A stretch of DNA of 64,000 bases, from contig NZ_KK211286.1 in the NCBI RefSeq assembly GCF_000621485.1, forward strand, positions 62,001 through 126,000. Reading direction: 5' to 3'. The position numbers and the translations under genes were made by a program. Shown piece after piece: positions 36,590 to 45,926 of the stretch (its first letter is position 1; each line of letters starts with the position of its first letter). Below the pieces are notes generated by a model. The model was not told the origin of the DNA. It made no database searches and saw only the letters and a list, made by a program, of their open reading frames with translations. The stretch comes from Alkaliphilus transvaalensis ATCC 700919. GTDB lineage: Bacteria > Bacillota > Clostridia > Peptostreptococcales > Natronincolaceae.

Positions 36590-36898
36590 TTAACCAAAAA
36601 ACTCTGGTTCTTTAGCATAATCTCCCCTAAGGGCCTTTTGAACTATCGTAAAGTCAATCCGATTAGAATCTAAAGTAAATCGACAGGGATATTGGGCATG
36701 ACAATGGCCACATTCGATATACTGCTTAGCGTCCTTTTGTTCTCGATTATCAAATAAAAATGGGAGTACATCATCTTCACTTTTCTTTCCTTGGTTGTGT
36801 TCCTCTATCTTATAGGAATAAACATAGGTAGATTCGTATTTAGCTGTAAAGCCATTATTTAAACATTGGGGGCAAGTGATTTCTTGGTGTAATTTCAT
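36590..36898 (-). CDS. Hypothetical CxxC zinc-ribbon-like protein (102 aa)
   Basis: Two CxxC motifs, CPQC (near residue 9) and CGHC (near 63), fit a zinc-ribbon-like fold. There is no membrane segment and I recognise no family. The start follows AGGATG. Function unknown. Confidence 0.65.
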   Translation of the reverse strand: MKLHQEITCPQCLNNGFTAKYESTYVYSYKIEEHNQGKKSEDDVLPFLFDNREQKDAKQYIECGHCHAQYPCRFTLDSNRIDFTIVQKALRGDYAKEPEFFG

Positions 36899-37111
36899 TT
36901 GATATACATCCTTTCTATAGGTTTAGTCTATAGAATTATATTAACTAGAAAAAAATAATTTATCCCTATTTCCTTTAATAAGAAAGAACTTTGTTGAACT
37001 AATTTTTGCTTAATACATTGCTAAAGGCATTTTTTCTGTAAATTATTAAATATGATATCAAACTAGGAAACATAAGAAAACTAGAAGCTTTTATACCAGA
37101 AGAGATAGATC

Positions 37112-37694
37112 CTATGCAGCCACTAATCCAATAATAGGTTCTCCAATTATCTGTCCCAATGAGTTTAGTTGACCTTCTGTTGATTGTACCGTAGATAGGA
37201 CAGAGGGATCGACTTGTTTAACGAGTAGGGCACTTAGAATTACGCCGACTGCATTGATGATCCCGAACCATGAAATAGGTTGTAGACCTCCTAACTTCAA
37301 TTTGATAGTCATCAATAAAATCAGCGATCCATGCTTCAGTTGTACCACTTAAGAAAGTTGCACCGATTCCCCATAAAAATTGTGACAAAAGAACAACTAA
37401 ATATAGGGGGATAATTCCCTCAAATAAAAAGGCAACACCAATTAATACTGTACCTATAATAATGGATAGCCTTCTACTATATACATCAGCAATAATGCCA
37501 GTAGGGATCTTAAATAAAAAATAGACAGATTCCAATAAAGTCCCTACTAAAATCAATTGGAGAGGGTCTAATTTGATAACTTCAATATAATAAATACTAC
37601 TTACTGTAAAAATTAATGTGAAGGATAATGATGTAATGCCAGAAAATAAAATAATAAATAGCTTTGGAGTTAGTTTTTTCTTCAATTCTGTCAT
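37112..37694 (-). pseudogene. MFS transporter remnant
   Basis: Read on the minus strand, the first 140 residues match an MFS transporter N-terminal half: about five membrane segments with a GIIADVYSRR signature loop. The frame shifts near 37300 and continues in a second frame (LGGLQPISWFGIINAVG). It then jumps to a C-terminal-like piece (STEGQLNSLGQIIGEPIIGL), so a central block is missing as well. At least two lesions make a working transporter very unlikely. Confidence 0.75.
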
Positions 37695-37845
37695 CTCGTT
37701 TTAATCATGGTTTATCATAAATAATATAGTAGTTTTATAAAAGCTTTGCTTATCCTAGTTTGTTATGGTAAATTAAAGGAGATAATTTAATATAAATCAT
37801 TTAGAAATGATAGAACTAATATGTACCTAAGAAGGAGGAACAGCT

Positions 37846-38109
37846 ATGAAGCTACAAGAACTAGTAGAAATGATACAAAATGATCTTGAAGAAGGTGTCA
37901 AAAGCTTTGTTGTTTGGCAAGAAGGTCGAAAATGGAAAATAGAAGAGTTTAAAACAAATACTGATGAAGAATTGGAAGTGTCAGAGAAAAGATATTTTAC
38001 CCTTAAGCACAGAATTGATGATCAAGCTATTATCATAAATGGGAAAAAACATTTTAAAAATTATGATATGAAGTCGATACAGAGTCAAATCAAGAAATTG
38101 AGGGGGTAA
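37846..38109 (+). CDS. Hypothetical protein (87 aa)
   Basis: ATG is preceded by GAAGGAGGAAC. The product is soluble and charged with no recognised motif. It lies 118 bases ahead of the IclR regulator gene, in the same direction. I see no function. Confidence 0.6.
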   Translation: MKLQELVEMIQNDLEEGVKSFVVWQEGRKWKIEEFKTNTDEELEVSEKRYFTLKHRIDDQAIIINGKKHFKNYDMKSIQSQIKKLRG

Positions 38110-38227
38110 ACTGTTGGTTTTAGTAGGGGTAAAATTAACATGAAATAAAAAAATGTTTATATTAAAAATTATTTGTGTTAATATAGAAAGGAAAATATTC
38201 AATGGTCGTTGAAAGGGGATTACATAA

Positions 38228-38989
38228 ATGAGTGATATAGTTCAGTCAGTAGACAGAACATTAACAATATTAGAAGTACTTTCAGATTACGAAGAAGGAT
38301 TAGGGATTACAGAATTAAGTGCAAAAATAAAACTACACAAAAGCACAGTTCATCGTCTATTGTCAACTTTAATTCATAAAGGTTATGTGTATCAAGACCC
38401 TAATTCAAATAAATATCATATTACAATTAAACTATTCGAGCTAGGAAATAAAAGAATTGAAACCATGGATATTTTCAGTGTGGCTAAACCCTATCTTAAG
38501 GAGCTAAGAAATGAAACCAATGAAGTGATTCATCTTGTAATTAGGGATGGGAATGAAATTGTTTACATTGATAAAATGGAGTCTGATAATACAATTAGAA
38601 TGGTCTCGAGAATTGGAAGAAGAAGTTCCATGTATTGTACTGCTGTAGGAAAGGCTATAATGTCATACCTTCCCCAAGAGGAAATTAAGAAAATTTGGGA
38701 ATCCAGTGATATTAAAAAGTATACAGAATACACGATTACAAGCTTTGAGGATATGGAGACAGAGCTTCGAAAAGTTAGGCAACAGGGATATGCCATCGAT
38801 GAACAGGAAAACGAACTAGGAGTAAGATGTATAGGTAGTGCAGTGTTAAATCACACGGGAGAAATTGCTGGTGCTATTAGTATTTCTGGCCCTACCATCA
38901 GGGTGACTAAAGATAAAGTTGAGCCCTTCTCAAAGTTATTAATTCAATATTGTGGTTTGATTTCAAAAGAGCTTGGTTACAGAGGTTAG
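38228..38989 (+). CDS. IclR family regulator (KdgR-like)
   Basis: The 253-residue protein has a winged helix at residues 1-65 (SVDRTLTILEVL, then HKSTVHRLLSTL) and the IclR ligand domain after it. It stands at the left edge of the pectin island, as KdgR regulators often do. Two promoters in the island carry the same GAAAC-N3-ATTTC operator, a good fit to a KdgR-type repressor. The ligand is inferred to be a KDG-like uronate intermediate. GAAAGGGG is the ribosome binding site. Confidence 0.88.
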   Translation: MSDIVQSVDRTLTILEVLSDYEEGLGITELSAKIKLHKSTVHRLLSTLIHKGYVYQDPNSNKYHITIKLFELGNKRIETMDIFSVAKPYLKELRNETNEVIHLVIRDGNEIVYIDKMESDNTIRMVSRIGRRSSMYCTAVGKAIMSYLPQEEIKKIWESSDIKKYTEYTITSFEDMETELRKVRQQGYAIDEQENELGVRCIGSAVLNHTGEIAGAISISGPTIRVTKDKVEPFSKLLIQYCGLISKELGYRG

Positions 38990-39008
38990 TGTAACTAAGC
39001 TTTTTTTT
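38970..39008 (+). terminator. Terminator overlapping the end of the IclR gene
   Basis: AGCTTGGTTAC (38970-38980) pairs with GTAACTAAGCT (38991-39001) and is followed by T8 (39001-39008). The left arm lies in the last codons, and the stop codon is in the loop. Confidence 0.85.
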
Positions 39009-39013
39009 ATACC

Positions 39014-39165
39014 AATAGGAAAGTATGTCTTTAATTATTTTTAAAATAAGAAAACTTTACGTAATGATTTTCAACATAAGCAGATAATCAATTCAATGGA
39101 TAAATTGTGTAAGTGATATAGTTTATTCACCTAAAGTCATCATCTAAATCTTCAGAAGGAAGAAT
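39014..39165. repeat. Dispersed repeat family 2, copy A
   Basis: The copy begins AATAGGAAAGT and includes AACTTTACGTAATGATTTTC, AAGCAGATAATCA and AATTGTGTAAGTG. The same pieces recur at 43954 and near 62795, always between genes. No open frame. It may be a mobile or RNA-coding repeat; the type is not determined. Confidence 0.65.
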
Positions 39166-39397
39166 TTTTTTAAACTAATTTAAACTAATTCGCAAAGAAA
39201 AAAATCTATATAAAAGAAAAAATCTATATCAATACATATGAAATTAGCTATCAACAAAAACTATTACAGGGCTAAAATGAGATTATAACTCACTTGAGTA
39301 ATTTTCCAAAAAAATATGAAAAATAATGAAATATAATGAAAAAGTAAGTATGGTTATAAAAATTAAGAATAATAACGATATTTAGCTAAAATTCATA

Positions 39398-39426
39398 TTG
39401 TATTCTGAAACTTAATTTCGTATAAT
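39398..39426 (+). promoter_or_regulatory. Promoter with internal KdgR-type operator (eda operon)
   Basis: TTGTAT (39398-39403), a 17-base spacer and TATAAT (39421-39426). The spacer contains GAAACTTAATTTC (39407-39419), an imperfect palindrome ending two bases before the -10 box. The same design occurs at 49361. Repressor binding here would block initiation. It lies 45 bases ahead of the aldolase start. Confidence 0.7.
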
Positions 39427-39471
39427 GAAACTATAGTTTATAATTTGAAACAAATTGAAGGAGGGTTTTGG

Positions 39472-40116
39472 GTGATACCTAAGATAAATAACCTAAAAAG
39501 AATCGCTGATACTGGTGTAGTTGCAGTAGTTAGAGCAGAGAATGCAGAAACGGCTAAAAAAATCGCTAAAGCTTGTATAGATGGTGGAATCCCTGGGATC
39601 GAAATTACCTTTACAGTGCCAGGCGCAGATAAGGTAATCGCTTCTCTTAAAGAAACGTTTACATCTGATGAGTTGATTTTAGGAGCAGGAACAGTTTTAG
39701 ATAGCGAAACTGCGAGAATTGCCATCTTGGCAGGAGCAGAATTTATTGTAAGTCCGGCCTTTGATTTAGAAACTGCAAAATTGTGCAATCGTTATCAAGT
39801 TTTATATATGCCAGGTTGTATGACAATTACTGAAATCGTTAAGGCGATGGAAGCTGGCGCAGATGTAGTTAAAGTATTCCCAGGAAGTGTATATGGTCCA
39901 GATTTTATTAAAGCAGTAAAAGGACCACTACCTCAATCGGTATTAATGCCAACAGGTGGAGTTAACCTAGACAATGTAGGGGAATGGATTAAAAATGGTT
40001 GTATAGCAGTAGGTGTAGGTGGAGAACTTACAGCTGGAGCAAAAACTGGGAATTATGAATTAGTAACTGAAACAGCAAAAGCATTTGTAAAGAAAGTGAA
40101 AGAGGTTAGACCTTAA
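39472..40116 (+). CDS. eda: KDPG/KHG aldolase
   Basis: GTG at 39472 follows AAGGAGGG at 6 bases; an ATG at 39445 has no such site. The 214-residue class I aldolase has the catalytic Glu in GIEITF and the Schiff-base Lys in VVKVFPGS. It splits 2-keto-3-deoxy-6-phosphogluconate into pyruvate and glyceraldehyde-3-phosphate, the last step of the uronate pathway here. It is the first gene after the operator-bearing promoter at 39398 and is followed by the transporter ATPase gene. Confidence 0.93.
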   Translation: MIPKINNLKRIADTGVVAVVRAENAETAKKIAKACIDGGIPGIEITFTVPGADKVIASLKETFTSDELILGAGTVLDSETARIAILAGAEFIVSPAFDLETAKLCNRYQVLYMPGCMTITEIVKAMEAGADVVKVFPGSVYGPDFIKAVKGPLPQSVLMPTGGVNLDNVGEWIKNGCIAVGVGGELTAGAKTGNYELVTETAKAFVKKVKEVRP

Positions 40117-40147
40117 CATAAAAACCAAAGTTAAAAGGAGCGAGAAT

Positions 40148-41272
40148 ATGGCTGAGGTAATATTAAAAAAAGTAGAAAAGGAATATCCTAATGGATTTAA
40201 AGCAGTTCATGGTATTGATTTAGAAATTAAAGATGGTGAGTTCATGGTATTTGTTGGACCATCAGGATGTTCAAAATCAACTACCCTAAGAATGATTGCT
40301 GGTCTTGAAGATATAACTGGTGGAGAAATTTGGATTGGTGACAAGTGTGTTAATGAAGTGCCACCTAAAGATAGAGGAATTGCAATGGTTTTCCAAAACT
40401 ACGCTCTATATCCCCATATGACTGTATATGACAATATGGCTTTTGGTCTTAAGTTTCAGAAGACACCAAAGGATGAAATTGATAAAAGAGTTAGAGATGC
40501 TGCTGAAAAGTTAGAAATAACTGACCTTTTAGACAGAAAACCTAAAGAAATGTCTGGTGGACAAAGACAAAGGGTAGCAGTTGGTAGAGCGATCGTTAGA
40601 AAACCAGAAGTGTTCTTGTTTGACGAGCCTTTATCAAACTTAGATGCTAAATTAAGGGTATCAATGAGGGTTAGAATAAACCAGCTACACCAACAGTTAA
40701 AGGCAGAAGGTCAACCAGCTACAATGATCTATGTAACCCATGACCAGGTAGAGGCTATGACAATGGGAGATAGAATTTGTGTGTTAAAGTTTGGTAGAAT
40801 CATGCAGGTTGATACACCATTAAACTTATATAACAAGCCGGCTAATAAGTTTGTTGCTTCCTTTATTGGGGCACCAGCGATGAATATTGCTCCAGGAGAA
40901 CTAGTTTCTGAAAATGGCAAGGTAGTTGTTAAAGTAAGTGGTCAAACTTTAATTTTACCTGAGGAAAAAGCTAAGAAGGTTAAAGATTATGTAGGTAAGA
41001 AGATCTGGTTTGGTATAAGACCAGAACATGTTAGATCTGCTGAAACTCACCCATCAGAAAATGAAAACTACGTAAATGGTTCAGTAACTGTAGTAGAACA
41101 AATGGGTAATGAAGAGTTTGTTTATTTCAATGTAGGTGAAGAGCAATATATTTCTCGTTTAAACCCAGAGAAAATTAGTAGAATTGCTTTAGGTAAAGAT
41201 TATAAATTCTGGTTCGATTTAAATAAGTGTCATATATTTGATTTTGAAACGGAAGAAAATATTTCTTTATAA
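40148..41272 (+). CDS. Sugar ABC transporter ATPase (MsmX/UgpC type)
   Basis: Walker A reads GPSGCSKST, where Ser replaces the second-last Gly, a variant found in some members. The signature is [14 protein letters not shown], Walker [14 protein letters not shown] and the H-loop THDQVEAM. The C-terminal 120 residues are a MalK-type regulatory/OB domain. It energises import of oligosaccharides by the permeases at 44.1 and 44.9 kb. Such ATPases often serve several importers. Same direction as eda, with AAAAGGAG before ATG. Confidence 0.93.
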   Translation: MAEVILKKVEKEYPNGFKAVHGIDLEIKDGEFMVFVGPSGCSKSTTLRMIAGLEDITGGEIWIGDKCVNEVPPKDRGIAMVFQNYALYPHMTVYDNMAFGLKFQKTPKDEIDKRVRDAAEKLEITDLLDRKPKEMSGGQRQRVAVGRAIVRKPEVFLFDEPLSNLDAKLRVSMRVRINQLHQQLKAEGQPATMIYVTHDQVEAMTMGDRICVLKFGRIMQVDTPLNLYNKPANKFVASFIGAPAMNIAPGELVSENGKVVVKVSGQTLILPEEKAKKVKDYVGKKIWFGIRPEHVRSAETHPSENENYVNGSVTVVEQMGNEEFVYFNVGEEQYISRLNPEKISRIALGKDYKFWFDLNKCHIFDFETEENISL

Positions 41273-41303
41273 TAGAAAGAAATAAAATTTAAGGAGATTA
41301 AAC

Positions 41304-42377
41304 ATGAGTGTTAAAACATTTATAGAAAACTATTTAGACAATTATACAGCCTATAAAGAAAAATGGAATTATGAAGATGGATGTATTTATAAAGGCGCTT
41401 TAGATTTATACAAAGTAACTGGCGAAAAATATTATTTTGACTTTATCATTAGAAAGTTAGCTGAATTTATTGCAGAAGATGGTAACATCAATAACTACGA
41501 AATAGATGAATTCAATATAGATAATGTTAATGCTGGAAAAGTGCTATTTGATGTTTATGAGACTACTGGCGAGGATAAATACAAAAAAGCAGTAGAGCTT
41601 CTAAGAGAGCAACTTGAACAACATCCAAGAACTCAAGAGAAAAATTTCTGGCATAAGAAAATATACCCAAATCAAGTTTGGTTAGATGGATTATATATGG
41701 CAATGCCTTTTTACGCAAAGTATGAAAAGGATTTCAATAGTTCAAAAGGATTAGATGATATCCATCAACAATTCTTAACAGTTAAGAAGAGAATTTGGGA
41801 TGCAAGTAAAGAATTATACTACCATGGTTATGATGAAACTAAGTCAGAAAGATGGAGTAATCCTGAAACTGGTTTGTCAGAAAACTTCTGGGGTAGAGCT
41901 ATGGGTTGGTTTGTTATGGCACTAGTTGATACTTTAGAAATAGTAGGTTCTGATTCTAATATTGGAAAAGATCTACAAGCTATGTTAGTAGAAGCAATTG
42001 AAGGTTTAGTAAAATACCAAGATGGAAATAGTGGAATGTGGTATCAAGTTTTAGACCAAGGTAACCGTGAAGGAAACTACCTAGAGACATCTGGCACATT
42101 AATGATTGCTTATTCTATTTTAAAGGGAGTTAGATTAGGTTATTTGCCACAAAGTATGAAGGAGAATGGTGTTAAAGCATTAAAAACTACCATGGATAAG
42201 TACCTAGATACTGTAAATAACGAACTTGGGGGTATTTGTGGCGTTGCTGGTTTAGGAAATGTTCCTTATCGAGATGGAAGCTACGAATACTATATCTCAG
42301 AAAAAATAGTTCCAAATGATCCTAAAGGTGTAGGGGCATTCCTAATGGCCTACAGCGAATTTCTAAGATTGGCTTAA
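41304..42377 (+). CDS. GH105 unsaturated uronyl hydrolase
   Basis: 357 residues with the six-hairpin GH88/GH105 pattern, including VWLDGLYMAMPFYAKY and ENFWGRAMGWFVMALVD. No signal peptide, so it acts in the cytoplasm. The family removes unsaturated galacturonate from oligosaccharides made by lyases, giving the uronate feed for KduI. ATG has AAGGAG. Its context between the ATPase and the binding protein of a sugar importer supports the call. Confidence 0.88.
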   Translation: MSVKTFIENYLDNYTAYKEKWNYEDGCIYKGALDLYKVTGEKYYFDFIIRKLAEFIAEDGNINNYEIDEFNIDNVNAGKVLFDVYETTGEDKYKKAVELLREQLEQHPRTQEKNFWHKKIYPNQVWLDGLYMAMPFYAKYEKDFNSSKGLDDIHQQFLTVKKRIWDASKELYYHGYDETKSERWSNPETGLSENFWGRAMGWFVMALVDTLEIVGSDSNIGKDLQAMLVEAIEGLVKYQDGNSGMWYQVLDQGNREGNYLETSGTLMIAYSILKGVRLGYLPQSMKENGVKALKTTMDKYLDTVNNELGGICGVAGLGNVPYRDGSYEYYISEKIVPNDPKGVGAFLMAYSEFLRLA

Positions 42378-42390
42378 TTACAGATTAAAT

Positions 42391-42472
42391 GAGGCTTTAC
42401 CGTTATTTGGACTCTTGCCATAAACATCATTAGATGTTATGGTAAATACTCAGCTAAATGCTGTGGAGCCTC
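42391..42472 (+). ncRNA. Structured intergenic region, possibly an RNA element
   Basis: Three nested or adjacent helices can form: GAGGCT (42391) with AGCCTC (42467), CCATAAACATC with GATGTTATGG, and CAGC with GCTG. The 82-base shape is like a three-way junction. It lies between the GH105 gene and the binding-protein gene. It could be a terminator, processing site or small RNA. No known family is recognised. Confidence 0.35.
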
Positions 42473-42609
42473 TGTAATAACTGCATTAGTAGGAGTATTT
42501 ATCCAATAATCAAGTTTTTTATACCCTAATTTAATAGCGGTAAAAAAGAAAAAAGATATAAGCTATTAAAAAGGGAATAAAGAATATATAAAGGGAGGAC
42601 ATGAAAAAC

Positions 42610-43905
42610 ATGAAAAAAATGGCAAAGGTAGTAGCAGTATTACTAACATTAGTAATGTTATTAACAGCTTGTGCTGGTAATAAGCCTGCAACAAACGCAG
42701 ATGGAGAAGAGCAAGTAACACTAAGATTCTCATGGTGGGGTGGAGACGCTAGACATGAGGCAACTTTAGAAGCAATTGCATTATTCGAAGAAAAGTATCC
42801 AAACATTAAGATTGAAGCAGAGTATGGTGGTTGGCAAGGTCATCAGGAGAAAGTAACAACTCAAATGGTTGGTAATACAGCTCCTGATGTTCTACAAGTA
42901 AACTGGAACTGGTTATATATCTTCTCTAAAGATGGTAACGGTTTCTATGACTTAAGCACTCTAGCAGACATTAACTTAGACAACTACGAGTCAGCGATCT
43001 TAGACCAAACAACTATTAATGGTAAAGTAAATGGTCTTCCAGTTGGTATTGGTGGTAAAGTATTCTACTGGAATGGATCAACTTATGAAAAAGCTGGTGT
43101 AGAAATTCCTCAAACATTTGATGATTTATTTGCAGCAGCAGAAGTATTCCAAGCAACTTTAGGAAACGATTACTACCCAATTGATTTAGATCAATACGGA
43201 GCATTTTTAATGTTATTATATTATTTAGAGCAACAAACTGGTAAGCCATTTATCGTTGATAACAAAGTAGCTTATACTGAAGCTCAATTAGTTGAAGCTT
43301 TAGAATACTACAACAGCATGGTAGAAGCAGGGGTTACACCTTCTATGGAATCTAGAGGAGCTGCAGGTAACGTTCCAGTTGACCAAACTCCAAGTTGGAT
43401 CCAAGGTAGATATGGTGGAACTTACGAGTGGGATAGTGCTATAGATAAGTTCCAAGCAGCACTTGAAGGAGACCAAAAAATTGTTACAGGAGACTTCTTA
43501 ACAGGTATTGGATCTCATCCATCAGCTTTAGCAAAAGTATCTATGGCATACTCTATTAACAAAAACACTAAGCATCCTGAAGCAGCAGCTAAATTCCTAA
43601 ACTTCTTAGTTTCTGATAAAGAAGCTTCTGAAATCTTAGGAACTACAAGAGGAATTCCTGCTAACTTAGCAGCTAAAGATACACTTCAAGACTTAGGTTT
43701 ACTTTCTGGTTTAGGTTATGAAGGTAACGTAAAAGTTATCGATAACTTAGGAGTTGGTATCAGCCCATACTTCGAAGATGCTGAATTACAAGCATTCTAC
43801 AGACAAGTTATTGAAGAATATGGTTATGGACAAATCAATGCTCAACAAGCAGCTGAAAAAATCATCACCACTGTTAATCGTTTAGTAGCAGAATTAGCAA
43901 AATAA
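42610..43905 (+). CDS. Sugar ABC transporter substrate-binding lipoprotein
   Basis: GGGAGG (42593-42598) precedes two ATGs, 42601 and 42610; the second has the usual spacing and gives a signal ending in LLTAC (Cys21). The rest is a type-1 solute-binding protein of about 410 residues. It has the family pattern GGWQGHQEKVTTQMVGNTAPDV. It captures oligouronides or related sugars outside the cell and delivers them to the permeases at 44073 and 44948. A hairpin after the gene probably sets its higher level over the permeases. Confidence 0.92.
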   Translation: MKKMAKVVAVLLTLVMLLTACAGNKPATNADGEEQVTLRFSWWGGDARHEATLEAIALFEEKYPNIKIEAEYGGWQGHQEKVTTQMVGNTAPDVLQVNWNWLYIFSKDGNGFYDLSTLADINLDNYESAILDQTTINGKVNGLPVGIGGKVFYWNGSTYEKAGVEIPQTFDDLFAAAEVFQATLGNDYYPIDLDQYGAFLMLLYYLEQQTGKPFIVDNKVAYTEAQLVEALEYYNSMVEAGVTPSMESRGAAGNVPVDQTPSWIQGRYGGTYEWDSAIDKFQAALEGDQKIVTGDFLTGIGSHPSALAKVSMAYSINKNTKHPEAAAKFLNFLVSDKEASEILGTTRGIPANLAAKDTLQDLGLLSGLGYEGNVKVIDNLGVGISPYFEDAELQAFYRQVIEEYGYGQINAQQAAEKIITTVNRLVAELAK

Positions 43906-43923
43906 GTAGGTAAATTAAAATAG

Positions 43924-43947
43924 GGGAGAGATTTCTCTCCCTTATTT
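43924..43947 (+). terminator. Partial terminator between binding-protein and permease genes
   Basis: GGGAGAG (43924-43930) pairs with CTCTCCC (43935-43941), followed by TTATTT. This type of stem after the binding-protein gene is common and would allow read-through to the permeases. Confidence 0.55.
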
Positions 43948-43953
43948 ATAACG

Positions 43954-44052
43954 AATAGGAAAGTTCTACTTTAATGATTTTAAGTTAAAGAACTTTACGT
44001 AATGAGTTTCAACAAAGTCATCCCTTTAAATTGTCCTTAGGTAGACTTTGTT
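43954..44052. repeat. Dispersed repeat family 2, copy B
   Basis: Shares AATAGGAAAGT at the left and AACTTTACGTAATGA with copy A. It contains AACAAAGTC (44011) and GACTTTGTT (44044), an inverted pair. It lies between the binding-protein gene and the first permease gene, so it interrupts the importer operon. Confidence 0.55.
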
Positions 44053-44072
44053 AATACTAGAAGGAGGCATTT

Positions 44073-44948
44073 ATGAAGCTTAAAAAGCACGTAGGAATAC
44101 TTTATATTTTACCATGGCTTATAGGAATCATTGCATTTACTGCATTTCCATTTATAGCATCTTTTGTTTTAAGCTTTACGGATTATAACTTAATCTCTTC
44201 GCCAAGCTTTGTTGGCTTAAGTAACTATAGAACAATGATGGATACACCATTGTTTTGGAAGTCATTAAGAACTACTTTCATATATGTATTTGTTACTGTT
44301 CCATTAAAATTATCTTTTGCCTTATTTATAGCATATATCTTAAACTTTAAACTAAAGGGTGTTAACTTCTTTAGAACAGCATATTATTTACCTTCTATTT
44401 TAGGAGGAAGTGTTGCTATCGCTGTTTTATGGAGATTTTTATTTGCAGATACAGGTTTAATTAACATGATTATCGGAAATTTCGGAGTAGATCCAATCAG
44501 CTGGTTAGGAAACCCGAGGTATGCCATCTTTACCATCAGTTTATTGAGGGTATGGCAATTTGGTTCACCGATGGTTATCTTCTTAGCAGCATTAAAGAAT
44601 ATTCCAGAATCATTATATGAAGCTGCAAGAATTGATGGTGCATCAAAAACTCATATCTTCTTTAAGATCACGTTACCATTAATTACACCAATTGTATTCT
44701 TTAACTTTATTATGCAGTTAGTTCAGGCATTCCAAGAGTTTAATGGACCATATATCATTACTGGTGGTGGACCTTTAAATTCAACCTATTTATTCCCATT
44801 ATATATTTATGATAACTCCTTTAAATATTTTAGAATGGGTTATGGTAGTGCTCTTTCTTGGTTCCTATTCGCAATTATCATGGTATTTACACTAATTACC
44901 TTTAAATCTGAAAAGTACTGGGTTCACTATGATGGGGGAGATGAATAA
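44073..44948 (+). CDS. Sugar ABC transporter permease 1
   Basis: A 291-residue membrane protein of six segments with the EAA loop EAARIDGASKTHIFFKITLP that contacts the ATPase. It is the MsmF/UgpA-like partner. The last base is shared with the next start (TAATG). AGAAGGAGG precedes the ATG. It serves with the permease at 44948 to import oligosaccharides. Confidence 0.93.
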   Translation: MKLKKHVGILYILPWLIGIIAFTAFPFIASFVLSFTDYNLISSPSFVGLSNYRTMMDTPLFWKSLRTTFIYVFVTVPLKLSFALFIAYILNFKLKGVNFFRTAYYLPSILGGSVAIAVLWRFLFADTGLINMIIGNFGVDPISWLGNPRYAIFTISLLRVWQFGSPMVIFLAALKNIPESLYEAARIDGASKTHIFFKITLPLITPIVFFNFIMQLVQAFQEFNGPYIITGGGPLNSTYLFPLYIYDNSFKYFRMGYGSALSWFLFAIIMVFTLITFKSEKYWVHYDGGDE

Positions 44949-45871
44949 TGAAAACAGAAATTAAACAAAAAAAATCTAATGTTGATTTAAGTAATCTACC
45001 TGAAAATGATCTAATTTTAAGAAAGAGAAGAATTAGACGTAATAAAATAAATGCTGCCCTTAGATATACTATTTTAGCTATTGTTGGATTATTCATGCTT
45101 TATCCTTTAGTATGGTTAATTGGTGCATCCTTTAAAACAAATGCAGAAATATTTACGTCTATTGGTTTCCTTCCAAGTAGCTTTGATTTTTCTGGCTATG
45201 TTAGAGGTTGGAATACTTCAACTCAATATACTTTTACAACTTATTTTGCAAATACCTTCAAAATTGTAATTCCTAAGGTTATTTTAACTGTAATTTCAAC
45301 TACGTTAACAGCCTATGGATTTGCAAGGTTTAAAATTCCTGGTAAAAAATATTTATTTTCAATTTTGATCGCAACATTATTATTACCGAATGTTGTATTA
45401 AGAATTCCTCAATATTTAATGTTTAGGGAATTTGGGTGGTTAAATAGCTATAAACCACTAGTTGTGCCAGCAGCCTTTGCTGTAGATGCTTTCTTCGTAT
45501 TTATGATGATTCAGTTCATGAGAGGTCTACCAAAGGATCTTGAAGAAGCAGCTGTAATTGATGGATGTAATTCCTTCCAGGTATTAGTATATATCTTAAT
45601 ACCAATGCTAAAACCAGCAATGATTTCAGTTGCATTATTCCAGTTCATGTGGACAATGAATGATTTCTTAGGCCCACTTATTTATTTATCTAGTGTTGAG
45701 AAATACCCAGTATCTATTGCATTGAAGATGTCAATGGATGCCAGTGCACTAGTAAATTGGAATCAAATTATTGCCATGTCAGTAATCGCATTAATTCCTT
45801 CACTAGTGGTATTCTTCTTAGCACAAAAGCACTTTGTAGATGGTATAACAACTACAGGTATGAAGGGATAA
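44948..45871 (+). CDS. Sugar ABC transporter permease 2
   Basis: A 307-residue MsmG/UgpE-like permease with a cytosolic N-terminal 35 residues, six membrane segments and the EAA loop EEAAVIDGCNSFQVLVYILI. It overlaps the previous gene by one base, so the pair is translationally coupled. Forms the transport channel with permease 1. Confidence 0.93.
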   Translation: MKTEIKQKKSNVDLSNLPENDLILRKRRIRRNKINAALRYTILAIVGLFMLYPLVWLIGASFKTNAEIFTSIGFLPSSFDFSGYVRGWNTSTQYTFTTYFANTFKIVIPKVILTVISTTLTAYGFARFKIPGKKYLFSILIATLLLPNVVLRIPQYLMFREFGWLNSYKPLVVPAAFAVDAFFVFMMIQFMRGLPKDLEEAAVIDGCNSFQVLVYILIPMLKPAMISVALFQFMWTMNDFLGPLIYLSSVEKYPVSIALKMSMDASALVNWNQIIAMSVIALIPSLVVFFLAQKHFVDGITTTGMKG

Positions 45872-45926
45872 TAGAGTATTAGCATATAACTGCTGAAAAA
45901 ACTACTATCGAGGTGAAAGGTAAAAA

